A stretch of DNA of 64,000 bases from Nothophaeocryptopus gaeumannii. Its lineage: Eukaryota > Ascomycota > Dothideomycetes > Mycosphaerellales > Mycosphaerellaceae. The stretch spans positions 2,790,001-2,854,000 of the forward strand of contig JASISA010000025.1 of the NCBI GenBank assembly GCA_031771865.1. The letters are read 5' to 3'. How positions within the stretch are numbered: position 1 is the stretch's first letter; each line of letters begins with the position of its first letter. Position numbers and translations under genes: made by a program. The notes beneath the pieces are model-generated. The model was not told where the DNA came from. It made no database searches and was given only the letters and a program-made list of their open reading frames with translations. This document shows, piece after piece, positions 24,961 to 35,129 of this stretch.

Positions 24961-25896
24961 TCACATGTCCATACCTTCAAGCATGATGGTCAATAGTCTA
25001 GAGGATCGAATCCCCTCTGCCCGTTCCATCAACTTACTCACATCCTAGTTTGCCCAGACAAACTTGCCTTTTAGAAATTCCGCTTCCTCAGAGACCAGCC
25101 AGACACAGAACTGACCAGGAGGATCGGCTGAGCGAGATTAGCTTGACTCTTTCATCACTGCGAATGAAAAGGACCTACCTTCATCCGGTCCCTGAGCTTT
25201 CATATTCTGCGTAGCTCCCGTAGCCACACTTCCGGGTTGAATACTGACCACATGCAGATTGGGGTCTTCAGCTTGAACGAAATCAATCAACTTCGCATTC
25301 GCCGCTTTGCTGACGGCATGAGCGGCAACACCAGGTCTTGGCAGCATGTGCGCCAACCCGGTGGAGATGTTGAGCAGGTAGGCGTTCTCGGACGAGCGAG
25401 GCATGAAGGCGTGGACGGCGTTGAGGGTTGATCCGACGTTTGTGTTGAAGAGACTTATAGATGCTTCTTCGCTGGAGTCGGCCACGAGGCTTGGTATGAG
25501 TACGGCACCGGCATTGTTGACGAAGATGTCGATTAGGCCGCCTTGCTTTTCTACGATTCGAATGATGGCTTTGACCGTTTGGTCGCGGTTCGTGAGGTCG
25601 GCGACTCTATGGATGACCTGAGCAGATTCGTCCTGAGCTTCCTTCTCAATGTCGTCGACAGCGGAGATTAGGCGGTCTTCGCGACGGCCGAGGATTGCCA
25701 CTAGTTTAGCACCAGCTTGGGCGAACGCGTTGGCTATGGCCTTTCCAATTCCAGTGCCACCGCCGGTAACTACGACGTTCTTCCCCTTCACAGAGAGTTC
25801 CGGGCGGTGAGGTGATGTGGCATTGTATGGCTTTCGGTGGTACGTCTTGGTGAATGAAGGGAATATGAAGGGCGCTGGGCTCTGTTAGGACGCCAT
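24961..25896 (-). pseudogene. Short-chain dehydrogenase (SDR) pseudogene
   Basis: Read as exon 25896-25179 and exon 25127-24961 around a 51-bp GT-AG intron, the gene gives 294 codons of a typical fungal SDR. It has FTKTYH near the start, the TGGGTGIG cofactor motif, NNAG, the Ser in NIST, and the C-terminus FLKGKFVWAN to LLTIMLEG. Two in-frame stops break it: TAA at 25885-25887 (codon 4) and TAG at 25045-25047, where the family has Trp in ANWD. The catalytic YxxxK Tyr is also replaced by His (HAVSK). Both stops can be derived by one CpA-to-TpA transition. A shorter open frame, 25791-25138, would lack both the true N- and C-terminus. The original enzyme was an NAD(P)-dependent oxidoreductase of unknown substrate. 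Confidence 0.8.
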
Positions 25897-26484
25897 TGGA
25901 GACTGCAATTATAAGCTAAGTGTTGTTGGGTTCATGTTGTTTCGCGTTGCGGACTCTCAAAATCGTCTTTATGCTGAGAACAAGCACCGACATGCTTCAT
26001 CCACGTCTGTTTGGGCCACAGTATGCTGATCAACAATGTGGAATCCACCCTTTCCAATGCCATAAGCTCATCAAGCTGTCTTATCTCCGCAAGTCAAAAA
26101 GGAGGCCCTCAATGATGATTTCCAATACGGTATCTTCCTTCGCAAGGAATGCAATGTCAGCACGGGATGGTAGTGTAACTTGGTCACGGAACCTCAACAG
26201 TATGGTTGATCTTATGATGGCCGGGGGCAAATTATGGCGGCTTCACGACTTCTTCGACAAGACTGCTCGAAAATTCGAGACGGCTTAAGATCCCACTGAA
26301 GCGCAATGACCATTGGTGCAGCTTACGTTTCTAGTTGGTAATGCAATTATGTAAACAGCTATATAGACATGCTACGAAGAATACACGAGTTTCATCGGAT
26401 CCTTGCGCACAATGTCATTGCTCTTCGCCTCCAATTCCTTCATTTTCTTAGGGACCGAACAAGGAACGGCCGGCGAGCCTGGCG
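25897..26484. other. Intergenic region between two SDR relics
   Basis: No gene is supported here. Open frames are short and lack recognisable motifs. Confidence 0.4.
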
Positions 26485-26900
26485 TTACCATTCAGCATTA
26501 GGTTGACTTCCCAAGTCCTCTACCAATACCGACCTTGGTATCAGCCAGGGTACCCCACGTTTCCAGACGAGAAGCGTTGTTGATGACACGTCTAAATGCT
26601 TAAGCTCTGTCGCAACTGTTTGCATTGCTTCGTCGATCGCAGTAGCATCGTAAACATCTGCCTTCAACTTGAGAATATTCGGCTTAGAGCGGCTAGCCAG
26701 CTTGCCTGCTTCCTACACTTCCTGGGATGCCGTGTCAAGATTAGAGCCTGCAAGCAGAGCGATCGCAGATGCACCAGCTTGAGCGAAGGACTTGGCTGTT
26801 GCCAATCCGATACCTTTCGAAGCACCGGTAACGAGGACGTTTCAACCCGCAAGCGTTGCCTTTGAGTGGATCGATAAATTAATATGTGTCTTGGTGTGCT
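26485..26900 (-). pseudogene. Second short-chain dehydrogenase relic, truncated and broken
   Basis: Reading the minus strand from about 26900 gives the start of an SDR: VLVTGASKGIGLATAKSF, then LKADVYDATAID and VINNASRLETWGTL. It contains a TGA at 26842-26844 just before VLVTG, a TAG at 26713-26715, and a one-base frame break near 26587 just before VINNA. The sequence stops resembling an SDR after about 26490, so the C-terminal half with the catalytic Ser-Tyr-Lys is missing. It is clearly diverged from the first SDR relic rather than a recent copy of it. Confidence 0.7.
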
Positions 26901-28071
26901 GTATGCGCAAGCCTGAGGCCGAAGGGATTTCTAACCATGGTCACTCGATCTCAGCGCTTGGCAATGATGCTCTGGTGTATGACTGAGGACAAGGCCACTT
27001 GTAGATGAAGAGTCACGATGTCTTGTCGAGAAAACGTCTTGAAATGATGCTATTGATTCCTTGGACAATGAGGAAGAAGTCCTTGATTGCGGGAAATTGC
27101 TCCAACATGGTTTTCCTTGGAGCCTTAACAACCCGGACCCGTACTTAATGCTACCTTCAAGACAAAGTTGTCTAAGCTGCAAACTGTTCCTACTACGCCG
27201 TTTCAAGATGACCATGGTTCCAATGTCTTAGGAGACCGCTCAGCCATGCGTATCATCGAATGTGTGGCTGTTAATCAGTTCGTTATGCATTAGACGTGCT
27301 CATGGGTAGCGTAAACCCGTGAAAGCCCGACGGATGTAGAGTGATGAGCTATAGCCGGGCTGCACAACAGGCGTAAGCGCCCTTCAGCTTCCAAAACAAG
27401 TACCTTTCTAGACAATTACCGTAGGCTGGAGCTTCTTCGAAAGAAGCTTTAATCCACGATGGTCTTTCAAAACCAGTCTATCGCGGCTGAAGCTCCCATG
27501 CGATGAGATACGGTTCATCCTTAAAGCACATCCATCAACTAGCGCTGCTTTGCTAATTAGCGCTGAACACCCTCAAGCGGGAAATTCAGTTCCTCCGATT
27601 CTAGTGAATGCTCTCATCGTCACGAGAGCTTCAGAGTATAAGGGTATCGTCGAAGATGTAGAACACCAAGCGTCGCGGTAATAAGGTCCCCCGTTAGAAC
27701 ACACGTAAAACATTCCTAGATCTTACAAAAGCTAATACTACGACAACTACTCGTGTCCGGGAAGCTCCTAGCTCGGAAGGCCCGGGAAATTGATAATGAA
27801 ACCTATGTTAAGTAACGGCAAGATGAGACCATGATTGGCGGTGCGATTCATAATGAGGATGAGACGTTGATCGGCGGTGCAATTCAAGAGGATAAGACGT
27901 TGATTAGCGGTGCTAGTCAAGGCTAGCCGGAGGCTGGCGATGCTGAGAATTCAGACGAGTAGATAGGATATCGCGATTGAGACTGCGTTGTGCGTTGAAG
28001 ACAGTTGTTGTAACCTCGCTTCAGTCTCCGCTCCTTTAGTTAAGCACTATTAGGGCTTTAACGATACATTT
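26901..28071. other. Degenerate region with no gene
   Basis: No intact gene is visible. The interval has many stops in every frame, several short inverted motifs and one coding-type minisatellite (listed separately). It looks like decayed DNA, possibly remains of a mobile element, but I cannot identify the source. Confidence 0.4.
27822..27923 (+). repeat. Three-unit degenerate minisatellite (36, 33, 33 bp)
   Basis: Three adjacent units, 27822-27857, 27858-27890 and 27891-27923, share the pattern GAtgAGACgtTGATcgGCGGTGC followed by a variable tail. All three are in the same plus-strand frame and encode an 11-12 residue repeat of the type DETLIGGAIQE. Unit lengths are multiples of three, suggesting it once lay in a coding region. 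Confidence 0.7.
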
Positions 28072-28180
28072 TTATTCGCGCGCACTCCGGGCCACAAACA
28101 GCGACCTTCGGCAACGCTCGTCGCAAGCTCCTTACGTTGCCTACGGGGCTGTTTGTAGGCCCTTCGTTTCGCACGAATAA
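28072..28180. repeat. 109-bp imperfect palindrome (hairpin-forming element)
   Basis: The left arm, 28072-28102, and the right arm, 28148-28180, are imperfect inverted copies: TTATTCG at the left end pairs with CGAATAA at the right end, and ACAAACAGC pairs with GCTGTTTGT. Inside the loop a second pair, GGCAACG at 28110-28116 and CGTTGCC at 28135-28141, continues the fold. The structure resembles a small non-autonomous element or its remains. A separate tight hairpin, GCTTGCT-gtt-AGCAAGC, lies at 28263-28279. Confidence 0.7.
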
Positions 28181-28402
28181 CGACTGTGGCTAGTTCCATA
28201 CTACTACCGACAAAGGACACGTAAAGTTTTATTGTTCGCTAAAGTCTTTGGGATGCTCAAACGCTTGCTGTTAGCAAGCTCCGCTCGCTAAGACATCGAT
28301 TTTATGACCCATCTCGCCAGTCTAGATGGCTTGAACTGGTTATACCAGGAACCGTCCACAATTAAAGGAAACACATTCTATTATCACTATATCGGAACAA
28401 TA

Positions 28403-28789
28403 GCGACAATACAAGCTTGGCGACTTTACTCCTACGGCGGCCCTGAAAACCTCCAGCTCGACGATATCCCAATCCCAAAACCAGAACTAGGACAAGCTCT
28501 CGTCGCGGTTAGTAAAGTCGGCATGAATCCATTCGACTGCAAGATCCGCGAAGGTTACGTTAGAGACTGTATGCTACTAGACCTGTCAAAAACACTCGGC
28601 GTAGATTTTGTCGGCACTCTCGGCGATGGCGCATCATCCTGCTCGAAAGTCGGCCAGCAGTTGGCAGATGCGAAGATCAAGTCAAAGGTTGCCCAGGTTT
28701 CCCCTCGCAAGGAGCTTGATTACGCGAAGGAGATCAGGAAAGCTGGAGGCATGACCGGCAGGCTGGTCGTGGATTTCAAGCAGGACTGA
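28403..28789 (+). pseudogene. Truncated medium-chain dehydrogenase/quinone-reductase-like relic
   Basis: The frame gives the N-terminal GroES-like part of an MDR protein: QAWRLYSYGGPENLQLDDI, then LVAVSKVGMNPFDCKIREGY and KTLGVDFVGTL. Directly after that it jumps to what looks like the end of such a protein (KAGGMTGRLVVDF), so the central NAD(P)-binding domain of about 200 residues has been deleted in frame. No ATG sits at the expected start; an upstream ATG at 28304 gives an unnatural extension. The product, if made, could not bind cofactor. Confidence 0.65.
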
Positions 28790-29321
28790 GGTAGCTTGAA
28801 CGAGCGCAGCGTAGACGATCGTTGCCTTTTCGTAGCCTGAAAATTGTTTGGTTTGGCTTGTATTCATCTCACTCCCAATGGTCACCTCCATGCGCTGCGC
28901 TTCTCTTCGTAATGTACGCAGCAGAAGCTAATGGGAGTCGCTACGAGTACTATTGACTTGATACAACCGGTTCTTGAGTGCACACCTCTGGTCGTGATCA
29001 GTCTCCAGGTAGACGCCAAGGCGCTGCATTCGTCGGATGATTTCGCTCTCGTCATGATCGTGACAGCGGTGATCTCCCGTAGATAGACTTCCATCGATTC
29101 CACACTGACGGCGATAACAAGGGTAGAGTGCAGCTGATTTCAACGACTTCAAGAGCAACTCTCAGCCCCGCTGACCAAGCGGGTCCGGGGAAGCACATCG
29201 CGGTATATCCGGAGGTAGCTCGCAGAGCCAGATACAAGAAGGACATGGTAGAAAAGAAGAGTCCGTAACACGAAGTCTATCGGAGCAAGCATTCGCAAGA
29301 GCAGCCAACCAACAGCCAACC
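28790..29321. other. Intergenic region
   Basis: No gene is supported. The interval separates two decayed oxidoreductase genes and probably holds the former promoter of the NmrA-like gene. Confidence 0.4.
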
Positions 29322-30239
29322 ATGTCTCTCCGCGCAATCGTCTTCGAGCCCACAGGCAACGTAGGCTCAATCGTAGCCCGCACCGCTCGCGAACATGGAG
29401 CAAAAGTCTTCCTGGCAATGCGCGATACCAAGAAACCAATTCCAGGCCTATCGGAGTCCCAGGAAGATCAAGCCGGATATGAAAGAGTCCAGGCCGATCT
29501 CACAGAGCCGAAGAGTATCATCTCCGCAGCGAGGCAGACCCAATCGACATCAGCTTTCATATATCTGGCACACTAAGCAACAGATCATATGAAGGCCTCG
29601 ATTGAAGCTCTCAAAGAAGGAGGTATAGATTTTGTGGTCTTCCTGAGTAGCTTCACTATTCCAAGCAAGAGCAAGCTGGAAGACGTTAAGCCGACCGACC
29701 GCATTCCGTATATCCACGCTAGGGTTGAGATGGTTCTGGAAGAAGTCTTTGGCTCGAAAAATTATGTGGCACTTCGGGCGGGAGCTTTTGCCACGAACAC
29801 CACCAGTTGGCGAGCCGGTATTTTGGCTGGTGAAGTGAAATTGGAGAGTCCCGATACCGAGTACGATTTTATCACGCCGGTTGACATGGGCCGTGTCGGA
29901 GGGATTGTTCTCGCTGAAGGGCAACGGGATGGGCAGCACAGAGTCTACTTGTATGGACCTAAGCTAATGAAGCAGAGGGATGCGATGGTGGTAGTCTTGG
30001 AGGCGCTGGGAAGGAAGTTCGACATTGTTCCATTTGGTGGCAGCGAGATTGAATCGAACGCAGCAGCTGGGCGAGTCATCGTTAGGCTAGGCATGGAGGA
30101 GACCAGAAGCGGATGGTTCTTGTCTGCGTACTCCAACCATGATGAAGGCGTACGCAACATCCGGAAGTACACTGGCGGTCCGTCCACGGAGTTTAGAGAG
30201 TGGGTCGAGACGGACAAGGCCCGCTTTGAAATGCTGTAG
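29322..30239 (+). pseudogene. NmrA-like NAD(P)-binding gene with one premature stop
   Basis: A single frame runs from ATG 29322 to the stop at 30239 (305 sense codons plus one internal stop). It begins with a beta-alpha-beta nucleotide-binding fold, PTGNVGSIVART, and continues through VVFLSSFTIPSK, AGAFATNTTSWR and FREWVETDKARF, as expected for an NmrA/atypical SDR protein. A TAA at 29574-29576 interrupts it at codon 85, in a position where Gln would fit (one C-to-T change). The first Gly of the GxxGxxG motif is Glu. Everything else is in frame, so the inactivation is recent, or the stop is read through or is an allele. The 216-residue C-terminal piece from 29589 alone would lack the cofactor site. 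Confidence 0.75.
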
Positions 30240-30735
30240 AAGATCGAAGAGTCGAGTACTCGGACGGCAGAGCTGTGATGTTCTGGTCAATGATGTTAGT
30301 TAGGACATTGCAAGCTACTACCCCCATTTATTCGGACGAGCTATGGATGAGCAACGGACGAGCTGTTGATGCAGCTGGCGGAGCTGGAGCGGACTTTACA
30401 ATCCTGCCTCCAAACCCCACACAACTTACATTGTCTCAAACAAAGAATCCTGCGGTATGCTATACGAATGGAGGTTAGCGCATGTAGTGCAACAAAATTT
30501 CCAATTGGTTCCCTCTCAACAATCGGTAGGAATAGACGCCGATGTAGTTGTTCAGCTCTTGAAGTCTTGTCGACTGTGCCTCACAGTGTGCCAATGCGTA
30601 TGCGAGCTGAGGACGTATAAGGTAGAACAAATCTCTCACTGTCCGCGTTCAGATTCAGAACAACATTAATAATCTCCTACGAAGCAAATCAGCATTTACC
30701 GCACCATTCAATCAATTCTATCAAACCATTCCGAC
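30240..30735. other. Intergenic region
   Basis: About 500 bp with no supported gene. It holds the upstream region of the epimerase-like gene. Confidence 0.4.
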
Positions 30736-31634
30736 ATGAAGGTTTTCGTTACTGGCGCCTCAGGCTGGGTCGGAAAGCCAGTCACCAAACAGCTCCTCGC
30801 TCATGGCCATGAAGTTCTGGGTCTCGCACGCATCGACGCCTCAGCCAAAGCCATTACCGATTTGGGAGCCACTCCTCACAAAGGCAGCTTGAATGATGTC
30901 GAGAGCTTGAAAGAAGCAGCAAAGATTGCCGACGGAGTCATCCACCTTGCTTTTGTGCACGACTTCTCCACTATGGAATCCTTCAAAGCTGCCAATGAAA
31001 CAGATCGACTTGCTATCGAGGCTATTGGAAGCGTTCTCGAGGGTACAGGCAAACCATTTGTGATTGCTTCGGGGATTCTTGGCATGCAGCAGGGATCTGT
31101 CTCAACGAAGACTCCGAGCCACTCCGTGGTCATATGTCCGATCGCTTCATAGCCGCCGATATGATCTACGCGATGTCCAAGGATAAGGACGTACGCGGAA
31201 CGGTCGTTCGTCTCTGTCCTACGGTCCACGGGACGGGAGACCAAGGCTTCATGACCATTCTTGGTGGAATGGCGAAGAAAAATGGGTTTGCGGCATATGT
31301 CGGTGATGGATCTGCGCGCTGGCCGGCGGTGCATGTGGAAGACACAGCCTTGCTCTTCCGACTGGTGCTGGAAAAGGGCAAACCTGGTGGGACGTACCAT
31401 GCTGTTGCAGAGGAAGGGTTTCCAATGAAGCAGATTATGAGCGTCATTGGAGAGAGAGTTGGTGTTCCTCCGGAGAGTAAGAGCCCTGAGGAGGCAGCGG
31501 GTCCACTCGGGTTCTTTGCGGGTGCCATATCGATGGACAATCCATCGTCTAGCATCAAGACGCAGGCCGAGCTGGGGTGGAAGCCGACGCAGATTGGTTT
31601 GTTGGAGGATCTTGAGTGGAACTATTTTAACTGA
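30736..31634 (+). pseudogene. NAD-dependent epimerase-like gene with a frameshift
   Basis: The first part, from ATG 30736, has MKVFVTGASGWVGKPVTKQL (NAD-binding Rossmann motif), DGVIHLAFVHDF and FVIASGILGM. It then leaves frame near 31091-31098. The second part continues in a different frame with LNEDSEPLRGHMSDRFIAA, VVRLCPTVHGTGDQGFM, WPAVHVEDTALLFRLVLEKG and the stop at 31634. Inserting one base would give a normal protein of about 300 residues like fungal NAD-dependent epimerase/dehydratases. No intron fits the junction. The second frame alone, from 31134, lacks the cofactor domain. Confidence 0.75.
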
Positions 31635-31865
31635 GTGTTAAGTCGACAAGCCAGGCGCTGTGGTTCGCACGGTGTCGGCGAATTGGCAGAGACAATCGCT
31701 TAGCAACGTAGCACCGGACAGCAATATGATGCTCTTCACTCTGCTGAATGAATTCTGTCCCATTGATCGAAGCAGGGGAGTTTTTCTGCTAGAAGAGCTT
31801 AGTGGTAGATGAAGAAGCATGCGTCCTGAGGTGTCGCCGCCGCTTTTGGCGTCATCTACCACACT

Positions 31866-32760
31866 CTACACTGGTGCATATTTACGCACGATGTAAGAGC
31901 ATGCAGTTGCACTGCGGCCGGGGAAATGATCTGCAACTTTTGCCTTAGTGAGTCCGGAGTGTTTAAGTTTCTGAGCCATCGCGATGCTTTCATCCGTCCA
32001 GGGACCAGGAAGTAGACGCGTCGATACTCGTGTTGAATAGACGTACGAATCGATCACAGAAGCACGAAGATGCGGCATAGATCTCTGAATCTCTGAGCTT
32101 TTCATCCCACTGGACCGTAGCCGGAGGATCTCCTCCCTCTCTGCCGCCCCAAGCACTTGGATAGGGACGAATGGACGTCCCTTATATCGTGGGTTCAGAA
32201 AGCGATTCTTGACGGCAAGTACAGATCGGCCGGTATGGTCTGCGACTTCTTGCCATGTCCATCCTTCATTGCGTAATCGCTTGGCCTTATCATATTCTGT
32301 CTAAGACCATGGCAAGACTTTCGGCTCGGTTCTCATTCGCACTCTCTTCGTTGACTTCCCGGACGTTGCATTATTGCGGAGAGCACTGATATGAGACCTT
32401 ACGCTTCCAATCGACCGATCCAAAGCCAAAGCAATCTGTTGGTGTGTGCTCCCGCGAGCGCGCAGAGTCAACAAAGTCGTCCGGTCTTCCTCGGTCCATG
32501 GCTTGATAGTTGCGCGAGAAGACGGTTGCTAAGACTATCATAGCTTCGACCTAGAGCATCTGCCGTCTGCCTGAAGGTCTGTCCCTTCTGCAGAAGGCTC
32601 CTTGCCCGGTCATCCTCTTCCGGTGTCCATGATTTGGGAAATCCGCGTGGCGTGATAATGGATGACCATCGGTATTGACCGATGTGGGACACTAAGGGAC
32701 TGCGAGTTATCTTCCATGCGGGCGTAGTTGGTCCACTTCTGAGAGGCCAAGCGAGCACGC
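31866..32760 (-). pseudogene. Broken gene for a protein with about four Myb/SANT-like repeats
   Basis: Reading the minus strand, four units begin with a Trp-containing motif: SWTPEEDDRARSLL, KPWTEEDRTTLLTL, LPWS-stop-TEYDKAK and GPWTDESIAMAQKL. Each is followed about 25 residues later by a recognition-helix-like segment such as IALALDRSIGSVRSH or VADHTGRSVLAVKNR. A one-base frame break near 32520 separates the first unit from the rest, and TAG at 32301-32303 interrupts the third, at a Gln-like position. The C-terminus ends at 31866. The original protein was probably a DNA-binding factor; I know no named orthologue. Confidence 0.6.
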
Positions 32761-33090
32761 GCTGCAGAACAGACCTGACATGCCGTCGTTAGATATGTCA
32801 GACTCGAAGGTATGCTCGTCAATGCCGTGCAGTGCTCAAGGAAGTCCTCAAAGCGCGGGTTGACTGTCCAGACTCGCTGACCATAGGCATCCCACTTGCA
32901 AGTTCGACGGTCGTCTTGGTGTCTCTGTGTTGTTGATGTTGATGTTGAGGGAAGTGAGGAGAGCGGAGGAACTTGGAGTCCGATAGAGCTAGAATATGTC
33001 TTGGCACATTTTCGGCCCGACCGTCGGATGGGTTGCGACCGAAAATTCCACAGCTCATCTCGACCATCTCGCACACACGAGCAGCCCTTG

Positions 33091-34644
33091 ATGGACGCCA
33101 CAGCCTACTTGAAGAAGCACGGCTGGCAAGGCGACGGCCACTCACTGGACCAGACCGGCCGCGGCATAAAGAAACCGCTTCTCGTCAGCAAGAAAGTCGA
33201 CGTGCTGGGCGTCGGCGTCAACAAACATGCCGCTGTGAGCGATCAGTGGTGGATGCGCGCCTTCGATCAGGGATTGAAGGACCTCGGAACGGGCAAGAAG
33301 AGTACACTGCAGAATGTACGGCAGCATGGCATGTACGCGGGTGGATTGTATGGCCGATTCGTGCAGGGTGAGACGGTGAGAGGGACGATGGAGGAGTCGA
33401 AGAAGAGGAAGAGAAGGGTGGAAGAGGGTGGTGACGTGAAGAAGAAGCGGCAATTAGATACTGGGAGGGAGGAAGTCAGGAGACTGCGCAAGGATGTGGA
33501 ATTAAAGATGAATGGGTTCGTGGAAGAGGCCAGGGCGCGAGGACTGCTACCGGCAGAGGAGTCAGACATGAAGGCGAAGGCGAGCAACAGAAGCTCGGCC
33601 GTGACTGCGATATATGGTGAAGAAGCAGTTCGCAGTGTCTTCAAGCAGGCCGGCTTGGCTACAAACACCACAGAGAACTCCATGAAACAGCAGAAGTACT
33701 CCCGCGAGAAGCAGCAACGCGAGCTCAAACGCACCGCCAAGACATACGTTATGATGCAGCTGTCAAACGCCGAACGGAAGTCGATCGAAGAATACGAGTT
33801 CTGGAAGAAGCACGACGCGAAGGGCCAGCGGAAGAGCAAGGACGCGGAGAAGGAGCAGAGAGCATTGGAGAAAGCGGCTGCAAAAGAGGCGATGACACTA
33901 CGCAAGAAGGAGAAGAGGCAGCACAAGTTGGCTGCGAAAGAGCTTTCAGATGTGAACGACGATTCTGCGTATGGGACGGACGAGAAGGAGACGATACCGC
34001 CCGCGAAGCTCGCCAAATACGCAAAGCGAGCCGAAGCGAAGGGCGTCTCGGTCGAAGCGTATATGAAGTCGCGAGAAGAGAAGAGCCAGGGAAGGGTTGA
34101 ATCGGAATCAACAGCTTTCGTCGTAGATACAGCGGGTGATGCGTCGCTGGCCGCGGACAAACCTGCAGTCTCAAGTGCCACCCAGGTCGTCGACAAAGAC
34201 GGAGTTGTACGGTATACTATTGATAAAAACGTTCGAGTCCCTCTCGATCCCGCGATCTGGGAGGGTATCGAGGTCAAATCGCTTCCGAAGGCTGTACGAG
34301 AGGCACGGCGGCAATGGATGGAGAACAAGCGAGCGGGAAAGAAAGCCGCTAAGTCACAGAAAGATGAGAAGAAATCGAAAGGCGAGAAGAAGGTCGAGAA
34401 TGTGGAGCACCTGGTGGTAAAGATACTGTCGGCGTCGCGCAAAGCTGGCGGTCTTGGCAGAGCGACTGTTGATGGGATTGAGAATGTATCTCTGGTTCGA
34501 GTTGAGGCTGCGGACAGGCCATTTTCGAAAGAGGAGATGACTCTGGCGAGGACTGTGGCAAGGAAGGTGTTGAAGGAACAGAAGAGGAGTACGGAGTCGG
34601 GAGGTGTCGAGAAGAAGCAGAAGAAAAAGAAGTCGAAGGCGTGA
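33091..34644 (+). CDS. TMA23: TMA23-like nucleolar G-patch-type protein
   Basis: Single exon of 517 residues from ATG 33091. I chose this start because the family N-terminus begins there (MDATAYLKKHGWQGDGHSL); the frame is open upstream. The next 60 residues, with GRGIKKPLLVSKK, LGVG and WWMRAFDQGLKDLG, match the conserved block of yeast Tma23, a nucleolar protein of ribosome assembly. The rest is long, charged and Lys-rich with many short basic runs, consistent with nucleolar targeting, and is much longer than in yeast (about 211 residues). The C-terminal 200 residues hold a conserved-looking block around VPLDPAIWEGIEVKSLPKA. The gene looks intact. Confidence 0.8.
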   Translation: MDATAYLKKHGWQGDGHSLDQTGRGIKKPLLVSKKVDVLGVGVNKHAAVSDQWWMRAFDQGLKDLGTGKKSTLQNVRQHGMYAGGLYGRFVQGETVRGTMEESKKRKRRVEEGGDVKKKRQLDTGREEVRRLRKDVELKMNGFVEEARARGLLPAEESDMKAKASNRSSAVTAIYGEEAVRSVFKQAGLATNTTENSMKQQKYSREKQQRELKRTAKTYVMMQLSNAERKSIEEYEFWKKHDAKGQRKSKDAEKEQRALEKAAAKEAMTLRKKEKRQHKLAAKELSDVNDDSAYGTDEKETIPPAKLAKYAKRAEAKGVSVEAYMKSREEKSQGRVESESTAFVVDTAGDASLAADKPAVSSATQVVDKDGVVRYTIDKNVRVPLDPAIWEGIEVKSLPKAVREARRQWMENKRAGKKAAKSQKDEKKSKGEKKVENVEHLVVKILSASRKAGGLGRATVDGIENVSLVRVEAADRPFSKEEMTLARTVARKVLKEQKRSTESGGVEKKQKKKKSKA

Positions 34645-35129
34645 GAGGTGAAAGTGTGAAGAATGCGGGATAAGTTACCCAACGGGAAACGAGATTCCAT
34701 CTGCACCTTGGCCTTGGCTGCTGGGTGGAGCTATTCATCAGAGCCACGTGCTACCTACAGCTTCTCCTCTTACCCTCACCGGCACTGTTCGAGCAACAAG
34801 AGGCCGCTTTGGACATCATGAAGCGGTTCATGGTGACCAATGGCTATTTCGCGATGATACGCCAATAATGAGTTGCTGCCTCACATCTATTGCGTGTCTG
34901 GCGGATAACACTGCAGCGTGCAGCTCGAATCCCAGCCTGAGGCATTGAAGCATTTTGTGGCGTCGACACAGCCTGGAACTTGAAAGGATCGATCTGTACT
35001 GCGCCGCCTTCGTGTAATTTTACTTCGATCGCAAGGCTGGACTTCCTCTGTTTTACCGCTTTCACTGTGTGCTGACAAGCAGAAGAACTTCTTGCTCATT
35101 TCCAAGCCATCCAACTCTCTGCTTCGACG
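34645..35129. other. Intergenic region
   Basis: No gene is supported. It holds the TMA23 3' end and the upstream region of the HET-domain gene. Confidence 0.45.

Noticed and set aside
24990..25022. tRNA-like T-arm (GAGGATCGAATCCCCTC)
   Set aside because: The loop is nine bases, no acceptor or anticodon arm matches, and on the minus strand it is the conserved C-terminal coding text of the SDR relic.
33267..34706. Long minus-strand open frame (479 codons)
   Set aside because: It is the mirror of the Lys/Glu-rich TMA23 reading frame; its Phe/Ser-rich text is a codon-bias artefact.
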